Assembly (NCBI RefSeq): GCF_009917385.1
Contig: NZ_QWLJ01000004.1
Location: forward strand, 1-64,000
Origin: Roseburia sp. 1XD42-34
GTDB lineage: Bacteria > Bacillota > Bacilli > Bacillales > Amphibacillaceae
DNA length: 64,000 nt
Direction of reading: 5' to 3'
Below the pieces are notes generated by a model. It had not been told where the DNA came from. It saw nothing but the letters and a program-made list of their open reading frames with translations, and did not search any database. Each line of letters starts with the position of its first letter. The stretch's first letter is position 1. This document shows positions 1 to 8,114 of the stretch, piece by piece. The position numbers and the translations under genes are program-made.

Positions 1-145
1 ACCTTCCTCTAAATGACTAACCGATGATAACTTATTGTAGGGCGCATTTTCTAAAGTCGCCTCGGTTCTGACGATCGAGCTGGACGTGCCTAATCGGTTA
101 TTTCGTTATCTCCAAGCACCTCATTTTTGTATCTTATAAAAAACA
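1..145 (+). repeat. R1 interspersed repeat, copy A (cut by window edge)
   Basis: This is the 3' half of the roughly 270-bp R1 element found again near 7.1, 15.0, 30.2, 56.7 and 63.4 kb. It shares the blocks CTAAAGTCGCCT, TCGGTTATTTCGTTATC and AAGCACCTCATTTT with the other copies. The 5' half lies outside the window. The A-run at its 3' end doubles as the U-tract of a minus-strand hairpin just to the right. Confidence 0.8.
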
Positions 146-174
146 GCACCAGAATATTACAACGTATCCTGTGC
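138..174 (-). terminator. Probable terminator downstream of ylqH
   Basis: Read on the minus strand, an imperfect hairpin (GCACAG against CTGGTGC with one bulged base) is followed by six T. It lies about 120 bases past the ylqH stop and directly abuts repeat R1 copy A. The stem is weak, so this is a moderate call. Confidence 0.45.
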
Positions 175-294
175 GAATTAACTTTCTTCGTTCAAGTAAG
201 TGGAAACAAACAACGATGTTAGCCACAGTGCTACTATTCAATTGAACCAGTGTAAATGGTTATAGGTTTGTTTATCATACTACCCGAACTTATT

Positions 295-558
295 TTAGAA
301 TTGCTGATCCGTACGATATATAAACGCAAATACTTCTGCAACTGCCTCATATAGCTCTTCTGGAATGGTTTCATTAATGTTTAATTGCGCTAACAACTCC
401 ACTAGAGAGGCATCTTCTAAAATAGGAATATTGTTTTCTTTTGCTGTTTCGATAATATCATCTGCAAGTTTCCCTTTTCCTGAAGCGGTAACTACAGGAG
501 CAGTATGATGGGCTTCATGATAACGTAAGGCTGCTGCTTTCCTTTGATTTTGATTCAT
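295..558 (-). CDS. ylqH: YlqH, FlhB C-terminal-domain-like small protein
   Basis: The 87-residue protein resembles the cytoplasmic C-terminal domain of the flagellar export switch protein FlhB. Visible features are RKAAALRY, then APVV and GKGKLAD, then NNIPILEDASLVELL, and an end reading IPEELYEAVAEVFAFIYR. The NPTH autocleavage motif of true FlhB and all membrane segments are missing. Its ATG overlaps the ylqG stop (ATGA), so the two are translationally coupled. This is the usual Bacillus position, after rnhB and ylqG. Stand-alone FlhB-C homologues are known in Bacilli; any role in flagellar export here is inference, since no flagellar gene is in view. Confidence 0.85.
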   Translation of the reverse strand: MNQNQRKAAALRYHEAHHTAPVVTASGKGKLADDIIETAKENNIPILEDASLVELLAQLNINETIPEELYEAVAEVFAFIYRTDQQF

Positions 559-2201
559 ATTCGAAAATCAACCCCCTGATAAACCTGTGCATTAGAACTC
601 GTTATGCTTTTCTTCTTTTCTTCTTCATGTAAGGTTATAAAAGAAATAGACGATAAATGATAATTCATTTCTCTTAACCCTTTTCTCAATAAAGGTTGTA
701 ATTTCATTGATAAACTTCGTAATGCTTTATGATCATTGAAAACGGTAATACTAACGTTTCGATTTTGGACGTGCATATCCACCACGGTTTCTTTCATGTT
801 TGTTAATTCTAAATAGAACACAATCCGACAATGGTCTGGATCTAATTTGCCCGTACGCAATTTTTTCCCTTCAAACTTTAATTCCATATCATTAGGTAAT
901 CCTAGCTTTATAGCTGGAATTTGTAAATAAGCTTGCAAGAATCCATTCTGTGAATCCTGCACAGACGATATTTGTACGCCATTTAAATGATGGAGTACTT
1001 GCTGTATTCGTTCTTTTAAAGCACCGTCTGTTTGCTGTAAAGCAAGAATTAACTGACTTTTTAACGTTACAGGAGGCGTCTCATCCTTAGCTAATTTGTA
1101 TTCATGCGAAATACCGGAAAATTGCAAATGTTGTCTCACTAATTCAAGCCATTGCTTTTTGGGCTCTGCCAATACATATGTTTGTGATAAAGTAATAAAG
1201 CGTTCTAATTGCTGATATGTTTGTGGCTTTTGCAAAGATCGAAGTTGGACTAACAAACGACCAAAATCAATTGCCTGATCATTTTTATCTGATATCAGAG
1301 TTGGGAAGGTCGCTATCGTATCCTGTTTTAATTGTGATACCTCAGCTTCAGAAAGCGTAAACTGATTGGCAGCTGCTAATAGCAGTTTACTTTCCCATTT
1401 TTTCAAAATTTGATTGGCATGCTGCATCGTTTCCTGATGATGGTGTATAAAATGCTCTAGTATTTTTAATGTTGGCAAAGACGTAATATCATGGTTCCCT
1501 CCCAACGCTTGAATAAGAGGCAACAGCTGTTTGTTTTTTCCAATAAGCAGTTGATATATGTGTTGTTGACTTTTAGCCACGTTTTCTGCAGATGGCTCTA
1601 GCAGGTCGCTTAATTGCTGTTGTAACGGTGTATTCTCCATATGTTGGGCTAACATATGGGAAAGTTTTTGTAGTTGGGCAGCAAGTTGATTGTTTTTTTG
1701 TACATGTAGAGCTTGAAATGTCTGTTCATTTATGGGTAATTCATGTATGACCATCTCTTTTATAATCGGAATAAGATCTAGTTTATTTTTATGCGCTGAC
1801 ATAAACTGAAAAGCTTGTTGGAGCTGCTGCCTTTTAAAAGGCACTTGTTCTTCCATCAATTGTTGAATAAAAGCAACTTGATGCGGTGATTCCTTAAAAG
1901 AAAGCTGATTTAACAAGTGTTTAGCCCCAGCGGCTGCATTTTCATGCATTTGGTTGCCTAACACTTTTAACTTAAATATCTCATCTGCCTGCATGATTTG
2001 AAAATGATAATGCAGCCCAGCTGTTAAAGGAGCTTGCAGCTGGGCTATCAGTTTTAAACCTCCTAATTGTATTTGCGCTTTATCTTGTGGGTATATTTTT
2101 AGGATTTTCCCTTGAATTATTTGACCCTTTTTTAGTTGTTGCAGTTGGGGAAATACGGTTTTTTTCAGCTGCAAAATCTCTTTTAACTGTTGAATACGCA
2201 A
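555..2201 (-). CDS. ylqG: YlqG, large protein with FliK-like C-terminal region
   Basis: This is a Gln- and Leu-rich protein of about 548 residues and uncertain function. I chose a TTG start (LRIQQLKE) because a strong GAGGGGGGAG ribosome site sits five bases upstream; the longer reading from 2270 runs into rnhB and has no such site. The middle is low-complexity and helical. Residues of about 430-530 resemble the hook-length-control fold of FliK: a run of beta-strand-like segments around LRTGKLDPDHCRIVFYLELT and MHVQNRNVSITVF, then a helix LQPLLRKGLREMN. With the FlhB-C-like ylqH directly downstream, this looks like a FliK/FlhB-type pair outside a flagellar locus. The function is inference. 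Confidence 0.75.
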   Translation of the reverse strand: MRIQQLKEILQLKKTVFPQLQQLKKGQIIQGKILKIYPQDKAQIQLGGLKLIAQLQAPLTAGLHYHFQIMQADEIFKLKVLGNQMHENAAAGAKHLLNQLSFKESPHQVAFIQQLMEEQVPFKRQQLQQAFQFMSAHKNKLDLIPIIKEMVIHELPINEQTFQALHVQKNNQLAAQLQKLSHMLAQHMENTPLQQQLSDLLEPSAENVAKSQQHIYQLLIGKNKQLLPLIQALGGNHDITSLPTLKILEHFIHHHQETMQHANQILKKWESKLLLAAANQFTLSEAEVSQLKQDTIATFPTLISDKNDQAIDFGRLLVQLRSLQKPQTYQQLERFITLSQTYVLAEPKKQWLELVRQHLQFSGISHEYKLAKDETPPVTLKSQLILALQQTDGALKERIQQVLHHLNGVQISSVQDSQNGFLQAYLQIPAIKLGLPNDMELKFEGKKLRTGKLDPDHCRIVFYLELTNMKETVVDMHVQNRNVSITVFNDHKALRSLSMKLQPLLRKGLREMNYHLSSISFITLHEEEKKKSITSSNAQVYQGVDFRI

Positions 2202-2218
2202 AACTACTCCCCCCCTCA

Positions 2219-2989
2219 TTAGTAAATCATTTGTTTTACAGGTGCAAATGAACGGCGATGCTGTGGGCAAACTCCGTATTCCTGCAATTTTTTTAAATGC
2301 TGTTCTGTACCATATCCCATATTGGAAGCAAATTCATACATGGGATATTGCCTATGTAATTGTTTCATATATTGATCTCTTGTCACTTTTGCTAATACAC
2401 TTGCCGCTGCAATGGAAATGCTTTTTGCATCTCCTTTCGTAATTGCTTCCGTTGATAATGCTAGTTGCTCCAATTCGACCGCATCAATCAATATATGCTC
2501 TGGAACAGGTTCTAGCTTACCAATTGCTTCTTGCATGGCGTATTTTGTAGCTTCCAATATATTCATTTGATCTATTATTTCACTTTCAACCATTGAAATC
2601 CCATAACTTATAGCGTGCTCTTTTATGTAATGAAAAAAATCATTTCGTTTGACTTCCGTTAATCGTTTAGAATCATCTAATCCTAGCAATAGAAAGTCAG
2701 AAGGTAAAATAACTGCCGCAGCTACAACAGGACCAGCAAGAGGTCCTCTTCCTGCTTCGTCAACACCAGCGATATATGTCATTCCTTTTTTATAGCAGGA
2801 TTGTTCATAGATAGTCATCTCAGCGTGACGTTGCTGGAATGCTTGTAATTTCAACTGTTGTTTTTCATATTTTGCTATTAATTGCTGAACCCCTTTTCGC
2901 TCATCAGACCGTAAGCTTGCGAGCAGCTCTTCATCAAATTGACCCGCCTGAAACAATTTGTTTAGTTCACTTATAGACTCCTTGTGCAT
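2219..2989 (-). CDS. rnhB: Ribonuclease HII
   Basis: The enzyme cleaves RNA in RNA-DNA hybrids and removes misincorporated ribonucleotides. The 256-residue protein shows the type 2 signature VDEAGRGPLAGP (Asp77, Glu78), LDDSKRL, a further acidic site in ILIDAVEL, and IKGDAKS-type TKGDAKSISIAAASVLAKVTRD. An N-terminal extension of about 70 residues is typical of Bacillus RNase HII. I chose the ATG of MHKESISELN because AGGAAGGG lies just upstream; the longer reading from 3028 lacks a ribosome site. It follows rbgA and precedes ylqG, as in B. subtilis. Confidence 0.95.
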   Translation of the reverse strand: MHKESISELNKLFQAGQFDEELLASLRSDERKGVQQLIAKYEKQQLKLQAFQQRHAEMTIYEQSCYKKGMTYIAGVDEAGRGPLAGPVVAAAVILPSDFLLLGLDDSKRLTEVKRNDFFHYIKEHAISYGISMVESEIIDQMNILEATKYAMQEAIGKLEPVPEHILIDAVELEQLALSTEAITKGDAKSISIAAASVLAKVTRDQYMKQLHRQYPMYEFASNMGYGTEQHLKKLQEYGVCPQHRRSFAPVKQMIY

Positions 2990-3134
2990 TTTTACCCTTC
3001 CTCTTCTTTTATCGACCAAATTATTCATATCATAAATTCCAAGAGAGATATACAGCTAAAAAAATAAATCTCCAAATAACAAGACACCCATCCGAAGATG
3101 CATGTCCCCTGTTTTGCTATTTTTATTCCTTTAT

Positions 3135-3992
3135 TTAAAATACTTCTGTTTCTGGTGCTTCCAAAGATATTTTACCAAGTTTACCTGAACGTAAATCTTG
3201 AATAACGATTTCGGAGACTTTTGAAAAATCGACCTTGCCTCCACTTTGCAATGCCCCACGTTGTTTACCTATATAAACAAAAATATCCCACATATCTTGC
3301 AGCTCGTTACCAATGTGGTAACGTTTCTCCAAATTTTCCGGATAATGAATTTGCATATAGCGAATAGCAAATGCAACAACGTCCTGCATCGAAAGTAATT
3401 GATCTTTAATTGTTCCAATAGCCGCTAATCGATAGCCCACTTCTTCATCTTCAAACTTCGGCCATAATATCCCAGGAGTATCCAGTAATTCAAAATCCTT
3501 TTTCACTTTAATCCACTGTTGCTGTTTTGTGACACCCGGCTTATTACCTGTTTTAGCGATTTTTTTATTTGCGAAACGATTGATAAGGGTGGATTTACCA
3601 ACATTTGGGATTCCAACAATAACCGCACGAGCTGCGCGAGGTTGAATTCCTTTCGCTTTTAATTTTTCCATTTTTTTTCTAGTCTGTTCTTTCGCTAATT
3701 GTATAACAGCTTGAATATCATTACGCTCATTTACATTAATGGCAATAGCTGAGATATTCTGCCGCTGAAAATAATCAACCCATTGTTCGGTTACTTGTTG
3801 ATCAGCTAAATCTTTTTTCATCATTACAATCATTTTTGGCTTTTGTTGGATAACTTGCTGCAACATGGGATTTTGGGAGGATAGAGGCGCGCGAGCATCT
3901 ACCAACTCGATAACAAAGTCAACAAGCTTAAGCTTTTCCTCTACTTCCCGCTTTGCTTTCGCCATATGCCCCGGAAACCATTGGATCGTCAT
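3135..3992 (-). CDS. rbgA: Ribosome biogenesis GTPase RbgA (YlqF)
   Basis: This is a circularly permuted GTPase needed for late assembly of the 50S subunit. The order of GTP-binding motifs is permuted: the G4-type MMKKDLAD near residue 60 precedes the P-loop GIPNVGKSTLINRF near residue 130 and the G3 motif DTPGILWP near 170. The N-terminus WFPGHMAKAKRE is the family hallmark. The length of 285 residues is normal. The ATG at 3992 is preferred to an upstream in-frame TTG. It lies about ten bases after lepB and probably shares its transcript. Confidence 0.95.
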   Translation of the reverse strand: MTIQWFPGHMAKAKREVEEKLKLVDFVIELVDARAPLSSQNPMLQQVIQQKPKMIVMMKKDLADQQVTEQWVDYFQRQNISAIAINVNERNDIQAVIQLAKEQTRKKMEKLKAKGIQPRAARAVIVGIPNVGKSTLINRFANKKIAKTGNKPGVTKQQQWIKVKKDFELLDTPGILWPKFEDEEVGYRLAAIGTIKDQLLSMQDVVAFAIRYMQIHYPENLEKRYHIGNELQDMWDIFVYIGKQRGALQSGGKVDFSKVSEIVIQDLRSGKLGKISLEAPETEVF

Positions 3993-4002
3993 AATCAAAA
4001 CC

Positions 4003-4581
4003 CTACTTTCTTATTAATTGCATACGTTCAATTGGCCAATAGAGCAAACTCGTTTTACCTACAATTTGATCCATTGACACCAAACCCAATACACGACTAT
4101 CCGTTGAGTTTTCTCGATTATCACCCAAAACAAGCACATAATTTTTGGGAATCTTTTGGTAGTTTCCTGGTAGGTCTTCTAATATGAAATCATTAGTGTA
4201 TATGGGTAATTCTGTCTGAATTCCTTGTTTAGCTTTTAAATAATTTTGTTCTACTTCTTCTCCATTAATGTACAATATATTATCCTTTACTTCAACATGC
4301 TCCCCAGGTAAGCCGATAATACGTTTGATAAAATCTTTTTCTGTAGAAGCGTGAAAAACAACAATGTCAAAGCGCTCCGGTTTTTTTATGTCATAGATAA
4401 ATTTATTAACGATCAATTGGTCTCCATTATGTAGTGTAGGCAACATTGATGGTCCCTCCACAACAACGGGAGCAAACAGAAACGTTCGAACGATAAAAGC
4501 CAAACTAAAAGCAATCAAAATTGCTTTTAACCAATCCAGCCACGCTTTGTTAGATTTCTTTTTTTTTGCTTGCTCTGTCAA
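4003..4581 (-). CDS. lepB: Type I signal peptidase
   Basis: This membrane-anchored Ser/Lys protease cleaves secretory signal peptides outside the cytoplasmic membrane. One N-terminal transmembrane helix (AILIAFSLAFIVRTFLF) is followed by the catalytic serine in EGPSMLPT (Ser45), the catalytic lysine region DFIKRIIGLPGE, and LGDNRENSTDSR. The length of 192 residues fits the single-spanning Sip family of Bacillus. A TTG start is chosen (TEQAKKKK) because GGGAGG lies eight bases upstream. It stands between rplS and rbgA, a common place for a sip paralogue in Bacillaceae. Confidence 0.93.
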   Translation of the reverse strand: MTEQAKKKKSNKAWLDWLKAILIAFSLAFIVRTFLFAPVVVEGPSMLPTLHNGDQLIVNKFIYDIKKPERFDIVVFHASTEKDFIKRIIGLPGEHVEVKDNILYINGEEVEQNYLKAKQGIQTELPIYTNDFILEDLPGNYQKIPKNYVLVLGDNRENSTDSRVLGLVSMDQIVGKTSLLYWPIERMQLIRK

Positions 4582-4713
4582 TTGCTCGCCCTCCCAATTT
4601 AACAAATTTGCTCATTAAAATGTTTCATCTTCCATACATTGCTATATCACCATTTCCCTTTTTCAAACAGCCTCCAAATATAGTCGTCAAAATATTATAT
4701 TTTCTCAACATTT

Positions 4714-4748
4714 AAAAAAGGAGCTTGTGCATATTGCCAAGCTCCTTT
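4714..4748 (-). terminator. Intrinsic terminator after rplS
   Basis: On the minus strand, GGAGCTTG pairs with CAAGCTCC around a ten-base loop and is followed by six T. It lies 28 bases past the rplS stop and ends the trmD/rplS transcript before lepB. Confidence 0.85.
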
Positions 4749-4775
4749 CCCTAACATGCTCTGTCATGTATTCGA

Positions 4776-5120
4776 TTAACGGCGTTCTTTAATACGAGCT
4801 GCTTTTCCACGAAGGTTGCGTAAATAATAAAGCTTCGCACGACGTACAATACCACGACGTGTAACTTCAATTTTATCAATCCGTGGAGAATGCAAAGGGA
4901 ATGTACGTTCCACACCGATGCCATAAGATAATTTTCTTACTGTAAATGTTTCACTGATTCCACCATTTTGACGTTTAATGACAACACCTTCGAATACCTG
5001 AATACGTTCGCGGGAACCTTCCACAACTTTCACGTGTACTTTCACTGTGTCCCCAGCGCGAAATTCAGGATGATCCGTACGTAATTGATCTTTTGTAATA
5101 TCTTCAATTAATTTTTGCAT
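4776..5120 (-). CDS. rplS: 50S ribosomal protein L19
   Basis: This ribosomal protein sits at the 30S-50S interface. The 114-residue product carries the L19 pattern: [46 protein letters not shown] and a basic tail of [20 protein letters not shown]. The start follows a good ribosome site (GGAGTGAACC region). It has its own promoter within the end of trmD and a strong terminator after it, so it can be expressed apart from rimM-trmD. Confidence 0.97.
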   Translation of the reverse strand: MQKLIEDITKDQLRTDHPEFRAGDTVKVHVKVVEGSRERIQVFEGVVIKRQNGGISETFTVRKLSYGIGVERTFPLHSPRIDKIEVTRRGIVRRAKLYYLRNLRGKAARIKERR

Positions 5121-5211
5121 CCTGGTTCACTCCTTCCAAACCAATGCTCTTATCTCCTAGATGACAGCGGAACATCGTTGATTAAGTCTAAAGTACGTCA
5201 CTTTAAACACA
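5121..5211 (-). promoter_or_regulatory. Leader of rplS, candidate L19 autoregulatory leader
   Basis: The untranslated region between the rplS promoter and its ATG is about 90 bases. It contains a small hairpin (AAAGT, loop GACGT, ACTTT) and the block GTTCCGCTGTCATCTAGGAG just before the ribosome site. Firmicutes rplS genes often carry a conserved L19 leader at this position. Assignment here rests on position and partial structure only. Confidence 0.35.
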
Positions 5212-5217
5212 AGTATA

Positions 5218-5246
5218 AATATACCATATACACGAACAGACTGCAA
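5218..5246 (-). promoter_or_regulatory. Sigma-A type promoter for rplS
   Basis: On the minus strand there is TTGCAG, a 17-base spacer and TATATT. The -35 box abuts the trmD stop codon. This would let rplS be transcribed independently of the upstream operon. Confidence 0.65.
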
Positions 5247-5984
5247 CTACTTCTTTTCGTTTTGTAACTCATTTAACATACCCTGTAAATCTGCTGATAG
5301 ATTCTTCTCAAGCAATAAGTCTTTTCGCCTTTCATACGTTCGCTTAAGGGCTTGTCTTTTTCTCCACGCCTCTATTTTTGCGTGGTCGCCAGATAGTAAA
5401 ACTTTAGGAACTTCCATCCCTCGAAAGTTAGCAGGTCGTGTGTAATGTGGGTGCTCTAATAGACCAGTGGAGAAAGAATCCTGAGGTGCAGATTCCTCAT
5501 TTCCAAGCACATTTGGCAGCAACCGAATAACGCTATCCATCACTACCATTGCTCCTAGTTCACCACCTGTTAAAACATAGTCACCTATCGATATTTCATC
5601 GGTCACCACATGCGAACGTATACGTTCATCAAAACCTTCATAATGTCCACAAATAAGGATAAGATGATCCTCTTCTGCTAATTCTTGTGCTTTTTTTTGT
5701 GTATATGTCTCTCCTTGCGGGCACATTAAAATTATCCGCGGTTGGCTAGGACGTTTACTTTTTACTGCTTCAACGGCATCAAATATCGGTTGTGGTGCTA
5801 ATACCATTCCTGCTCCCCCACCATATGGGTAGTCATCCACCTTCTGATGCTTATTTTTGGAAAAGTCACGAAAATTCACGAGATCATAGGTGAATTTATT
5901 TTTATCTTGTGCTTTCTTTAAAATCGAGGATCCCATTACCCCAGAAAACATTTCTGGAAAGAGCGTTAATACATCGATGTGCAT
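5247..5984 (-). CDS. trmD: tRNA (guanine-N1)-methyltransferase TrmD
   Basis: TrmD methylates G37 of tRNAs reading CNN codons and so prevents frameshifting. The 245-residue protein is a SPOUT-class enzyme: [13 protein letters not shown] at the N-terminus, the trefoil-knot SAM site [13 protein letters not shown] and [17 protein letters not shown], and the C-terminal helical domain with [12 protein letters not shown]. The ATG overlaps the rimM stop (TAATG), so translation is coupled. Its position in rpsP-khpA-ylqD-rimM-trmD-rplS is the conserved Bacillus order. Confidence 0.97.
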   Translation of the reverse strand: MHIDVLTLFPEMFSGVMGSSILKKAQDKNKFTYDLVNFRDFSKNKHQKVDDYPYGGGAGMVLAPQPIFDAVEAVKSKRPSQPRIILMCPQGETYTQKKAQELAEEDHLILICGHYEGFDERIRSHVVTDEISIGDYVLTGGELGAMVVMDSVIRLLPNVLGNEESAPQDSFSTGLLEHPHYTRPANFRGMEVPKVLLSGDHAKIEAWRKRQALKRTYERRKDLLLEKNLSADLQGMLNELQNEKK

Positions 5985-6499
5985 TAGTCCAACAACCCTT
6001 CCATTAGGGAAATGGTCACTTTCTTCGCTTCTACATCCACATCCATCACTACATCTTCAATATACGGAATAAGTGCGTTTTTTCCATTTTTTCGCTCGAC
6101 TACCCAAACATCATTCGCTCCAGGCGACAAAATCTCTGTAATGGTACCTATTTCTTCTCCCGCCTGTGTAACCATTGTACACCCGATTATTTCATGATAA
6201 TAAAATTCATGTTCTGCTAATTGCGTCTGTTGTGAGTGGAGAATCTTTAGCTCGCAGCCTTTGAAAGCGATTATATCATTGATGTTTTGATAGCCCTCAA
6301 ATTGTAGCAAATCGAAACCCTTATGCACTCGATGACTGGAAATGGTCATCTTAATAGGCTTTTGTCCATGTTTTATAAGGTAGACATCATTACCAACCTC
6401 AAACCGATCGTCAAAATCGGTTATCCGTAACACTTTTACCTCCCCTTTTATCCCATGAGTATTGACTATTTTTCCTATCGTAAACATTTGCTCTGTCAT
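5984..6499 (-). CDS. rimM: Ribosome maturation factor RimM
   Basis: RimM assists maturation of the 30S head domain and binds S19. The 171-residue protein has the N-terminal RimM barrel ([16 protein letters not shown], near residues 7-22) and a C-terminal PRC-barrel part with [12 protein letters not shown] and [33 protein letters not shown] ribosome site precedes the ATG. It overlaps trmD downstream and follows ylqD by eleven bases. Confidence 0.95.
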   Translation of the reverse strand: MTEQMFTIGKIVNTHGIKGEVKVLRITDFDDRFEVGNDVYLIKHGQKPIKMTISSHRVHKGFDLLQFEGYQNINDIIAFKGCELKILHSQQTQLAEHEFYYHEIIGCTMVTQAGEEIGTITEILSPGANDVWVVERKNGKNALIPYIEDVVMDVDVEAKKVTISLMEGLLD

Positions 6500-6510
6500 T
6501 ATCTCACCTG

Positions 6511-6900
6511 CTATTCATCAATTCGTATCACGATATTATCCTTTACAATGATTGCCTGTTCTTTCATTATTTCATTCCATTGCGATCCTTCTGTAACCTC
6601 AACAAGAGCTTCAACTTCCCTTTCAACAATTTCACTACCGATTTCAAGCATATCCAATTGCTCTATTTTAAACTCAGCAAGTTTGATCTTTTCTTTTCGA
6701 TTATTTAATTCTTGTTGGAATCGATGCTCGATTTCCTGCTTTGAATAACCGGATTTATTTTGCAATTTGCGTTGCTCAAACAACAACTGTTGACACTCTT
6801 GTTCAAGTCGCATTTTATGATCATGAAAATTGGCTTTGATTTTTTCCTTACTATTCTCCGTTAACACCTGTTTTATTTGTACCTTTTTGATAATTTGCAT
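6511..6900 (-). CDS. ylqD: YlqD family protein, coiled-coil, unknown function
   Basis: This 129-residue protein of unknown function is conserved in Bacilli at this position. It is mostly charged helix ([20 protein letters not shown], near residues 42-62), with a short beta-rich C-terminus ending in [12 protein letters not shown]. The frame stays open for 58 codons upstream, but [13 protein letters not shown] matches the family start and has GTGAGG eight bases before its ATG. The upstream part is AT-rich, unlike coding sequence, and runs towards repeat R1 copy B. That repeat separates ylqD from khpA, which would normally be a direct neighbour. Confidence 0.88.
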   Translation of the reverse strand: MQIIKKVQIKQVLTENSKEKIKANFHDHKMRLEQECQQLLFEQRKLQNKSGYSKQEIEHRFQQELNNRKEKIKLAEFKIEQLDMLEIGSEIVEREVEALVEVTEGSQWNEIMKEQAIIVKDNIVIRIDE

Positions 6901-7068
6901 ATTGATCGCCTCACTCTCAAAACGTCTAAAACAGAACATAGCTTTTTTAGTTGGGACTAAACATATTGAAAATGGCTTGACGTATTCTTTATTTTCTTCC
7001 TTGAACTCCGAATACGTATTAACGAATCTGAAGAAACGTTCGTTTACTTCTATGCAGCATTTACGTTT

Positions 7069-7340
7069 GAACAAAGGCGCAAAGCGCCCGTTTAGGAACG
7101 TAGCGACTGGAGCGAATCAACTAAAGTTTTAGGAATCATGCTCCTGCAACAGGAGTATGCCGACGCCTAAGCGGCAAGCCCGTTTTTACTCGGACTTCCT
7201 CTTAACCTCGAACCGATGTTGACTTAAGGTAGGAAGATTTCGCGAAGTCGCATCGTTGCTGGGTTCGTGCGCAGGACGTGACGATTCGGTTATTTCGTTA
7301 TCCCTAAGCAACTCATTTTATACTTTCTTATCTTGTAAAA
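7069..7340 (+). repeat. R1 interspersed repeat, copy B (full length)
   Basis: This is a complete R1 copy, opening with GAACAAAGGCGC. It contains a GGCGC/GCGCC hairpin and a stem of CATGCTCCTG against CAGGAGTATG. It then has GCGGCAAGCCCG, CTTCCTCTTAA, TCGGTTATTTCGTTATC, and an A-run at the 3' end. It lies between ylqD and khpA, antisense to both, and its 3' end is the U-tract of the khpA terminator. Confidence 0.9.
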
Positions 7341-7372
7341 AGGGAAAGGGTTTATTTTCTCCCTTTCCCTTT
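7337..7372 (-). terminator. Intrinsic terminator of rpsP-khpA
   Basis: On the minus strand AAAGGGAAAGGG pairs with CCCTTTCCCTTT around a ten-base loop, followed by a T-run. It begins at the khpA stop codon and would separate rpsP-khpA from ylqD-rimM-trmD. Confidence 0.85.
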
Positions 7373-7598
7373 ACATAATATCTAAATACACACGTTTATT
7401 ACTATTTGTCTTTGCTGCATAAACAACCGTCCGAATTGCTTTGGCAATCCGCCCGTTTTTACCGATCACCTTACCGACATCTTCAGGATGAACAGAAAGA
7501 TGATAAACAATTTTCGTTGCTTCCTCTGTTTCTTTAATCACAACATCTTCAGGATGATCTACAAGTGATGTAACAATCGTTTCAATAAGAGCTTTCAT
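7371..7598 (-). CDS. khpA: KH-domain RNA-binding protein KhpA (YlqC)
   Basis: This 75-residue protein is essentially one type II KH domain. The nucleic-acid binding loop is VGKVIGKNGRIAKAIRT near residues 42-58. Members bind many RNAs, often together with KhpB/Jag, and affect cell division and envelope homeostasis in Firmicutes. It follows rpsP by nine bases and shares its promoter. A strong terminator sits at its stop codon, unlike the continuous rpsP-to-rimM operon of B. subtilis. Confidence 0.94.
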   Translation of the reverse strand: MKALIETIVTSLVDHPEDVVIKETEEATKIVYHLSVHPEDVGKVIGKNGRIAKAIRTVVYAAKTNSNKRVYLDIM

Positions 7599-7607
7599 GT
7601 TATCACT

Positions 7608-7886
7608 CTACTTTGCAACTTGATTTTTTTGCTCGTGGAACTTCTTCATGATGCCTTGTTTAGAGAATAGATTGCGAACTGTATCACTAGGCTTTGCACC
7701 TTTAGACATCCAGTCAAGTGCTTTATCTTCATCTATTTTAACTTCAACTGGATTAACTACAGGGTTATATGTTCCGATTTGTTCAATAGAACGACCATCA
7801 CGTGGCGCACGTGAATCAGCGACAACAATACGGTAGAAAGGGTTTCTCTTTGATCCCATACGCTTTAAACGAATCTTTACTGCCAT
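7608..7886 (-). CDS. rpsP: 30S ribosomal protein S16
   Basis: S16 is a 30S assembly protein binding 16S rRNA. The 92-residue product shows the standard start [25 protein letters not shown] and [15 protein letters not shown], followed by a conserved [20 protein letters not shown] segment. GGAGGTGCAAGAAA precedes the ATG. It is the first gene of rpsP-khpA, with its own sigma-A type promoter immediately upstream. Confidence 0.97.
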   Translation of the reverse strand: MAVKIRLKRMGSKRNPFYRIVVADSRAPRDGRSIEQIGTYNPVVNPVEVKIDEDKALDWMSKGAKPSDTVRNLFSKQGIMKKFHEQKNQVAK

Positions 7887-7927
7887 TTTCTTGCACCTCC
7901 ATCTTTAAAAACTTAACACATTTTTAA

Positions 7928-7956
7928 ATTCTAGCAGAAAAAACAAAGTCTGTAAA
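7928..7956 (-). promoter_or_regulatory. Sigma-A type promoter for rpsP-khpA
   Basis: On the minus strand: TTTACA, a 17-base spacer and TAGAAT, about 40 bases before the rpsP ATG. The rest of the ffh-rpsP gap (7957-8114) holds only a weak AGCGT/ACGCT hairpin with four T near 8065, possibly an ffh terminator. Confidence 0.65.
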
Positions 7957-8114
7957 GTGTTTTTCCATTACAGAAAGAAAATATTGTATTTCATGAGTTA
8001 TTCCATTGTTAGAAAGAACCATTAAATGGTGCTAAAGTAGCTCGAAATACATATCATCTCCTAAAAAGCGTTATACGCTAAAGGCATTTCATTTGGCAAA
8101 GGAGTTCCTCGTTA

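Noticed and set aside
6901..7074. N-terminal extension of ylqD by 58 residues
   Set aside because: The sequence is AT-rich, lacks a ribosome site at the upstream ATG, and family members start at MQIIKK, which has a proper ribosome site.
7069..7132. A conserved short peptide frame at the R1 5' end (NKGA..PF..A.G..QLKF) present in copies B, D, E and F
   Set aside because: All four full copies keep the frame to a TAG, but the differences between copies are mostly amino-acid changing and no ribosome site precedes it. I see no sign of selection on a peptide.
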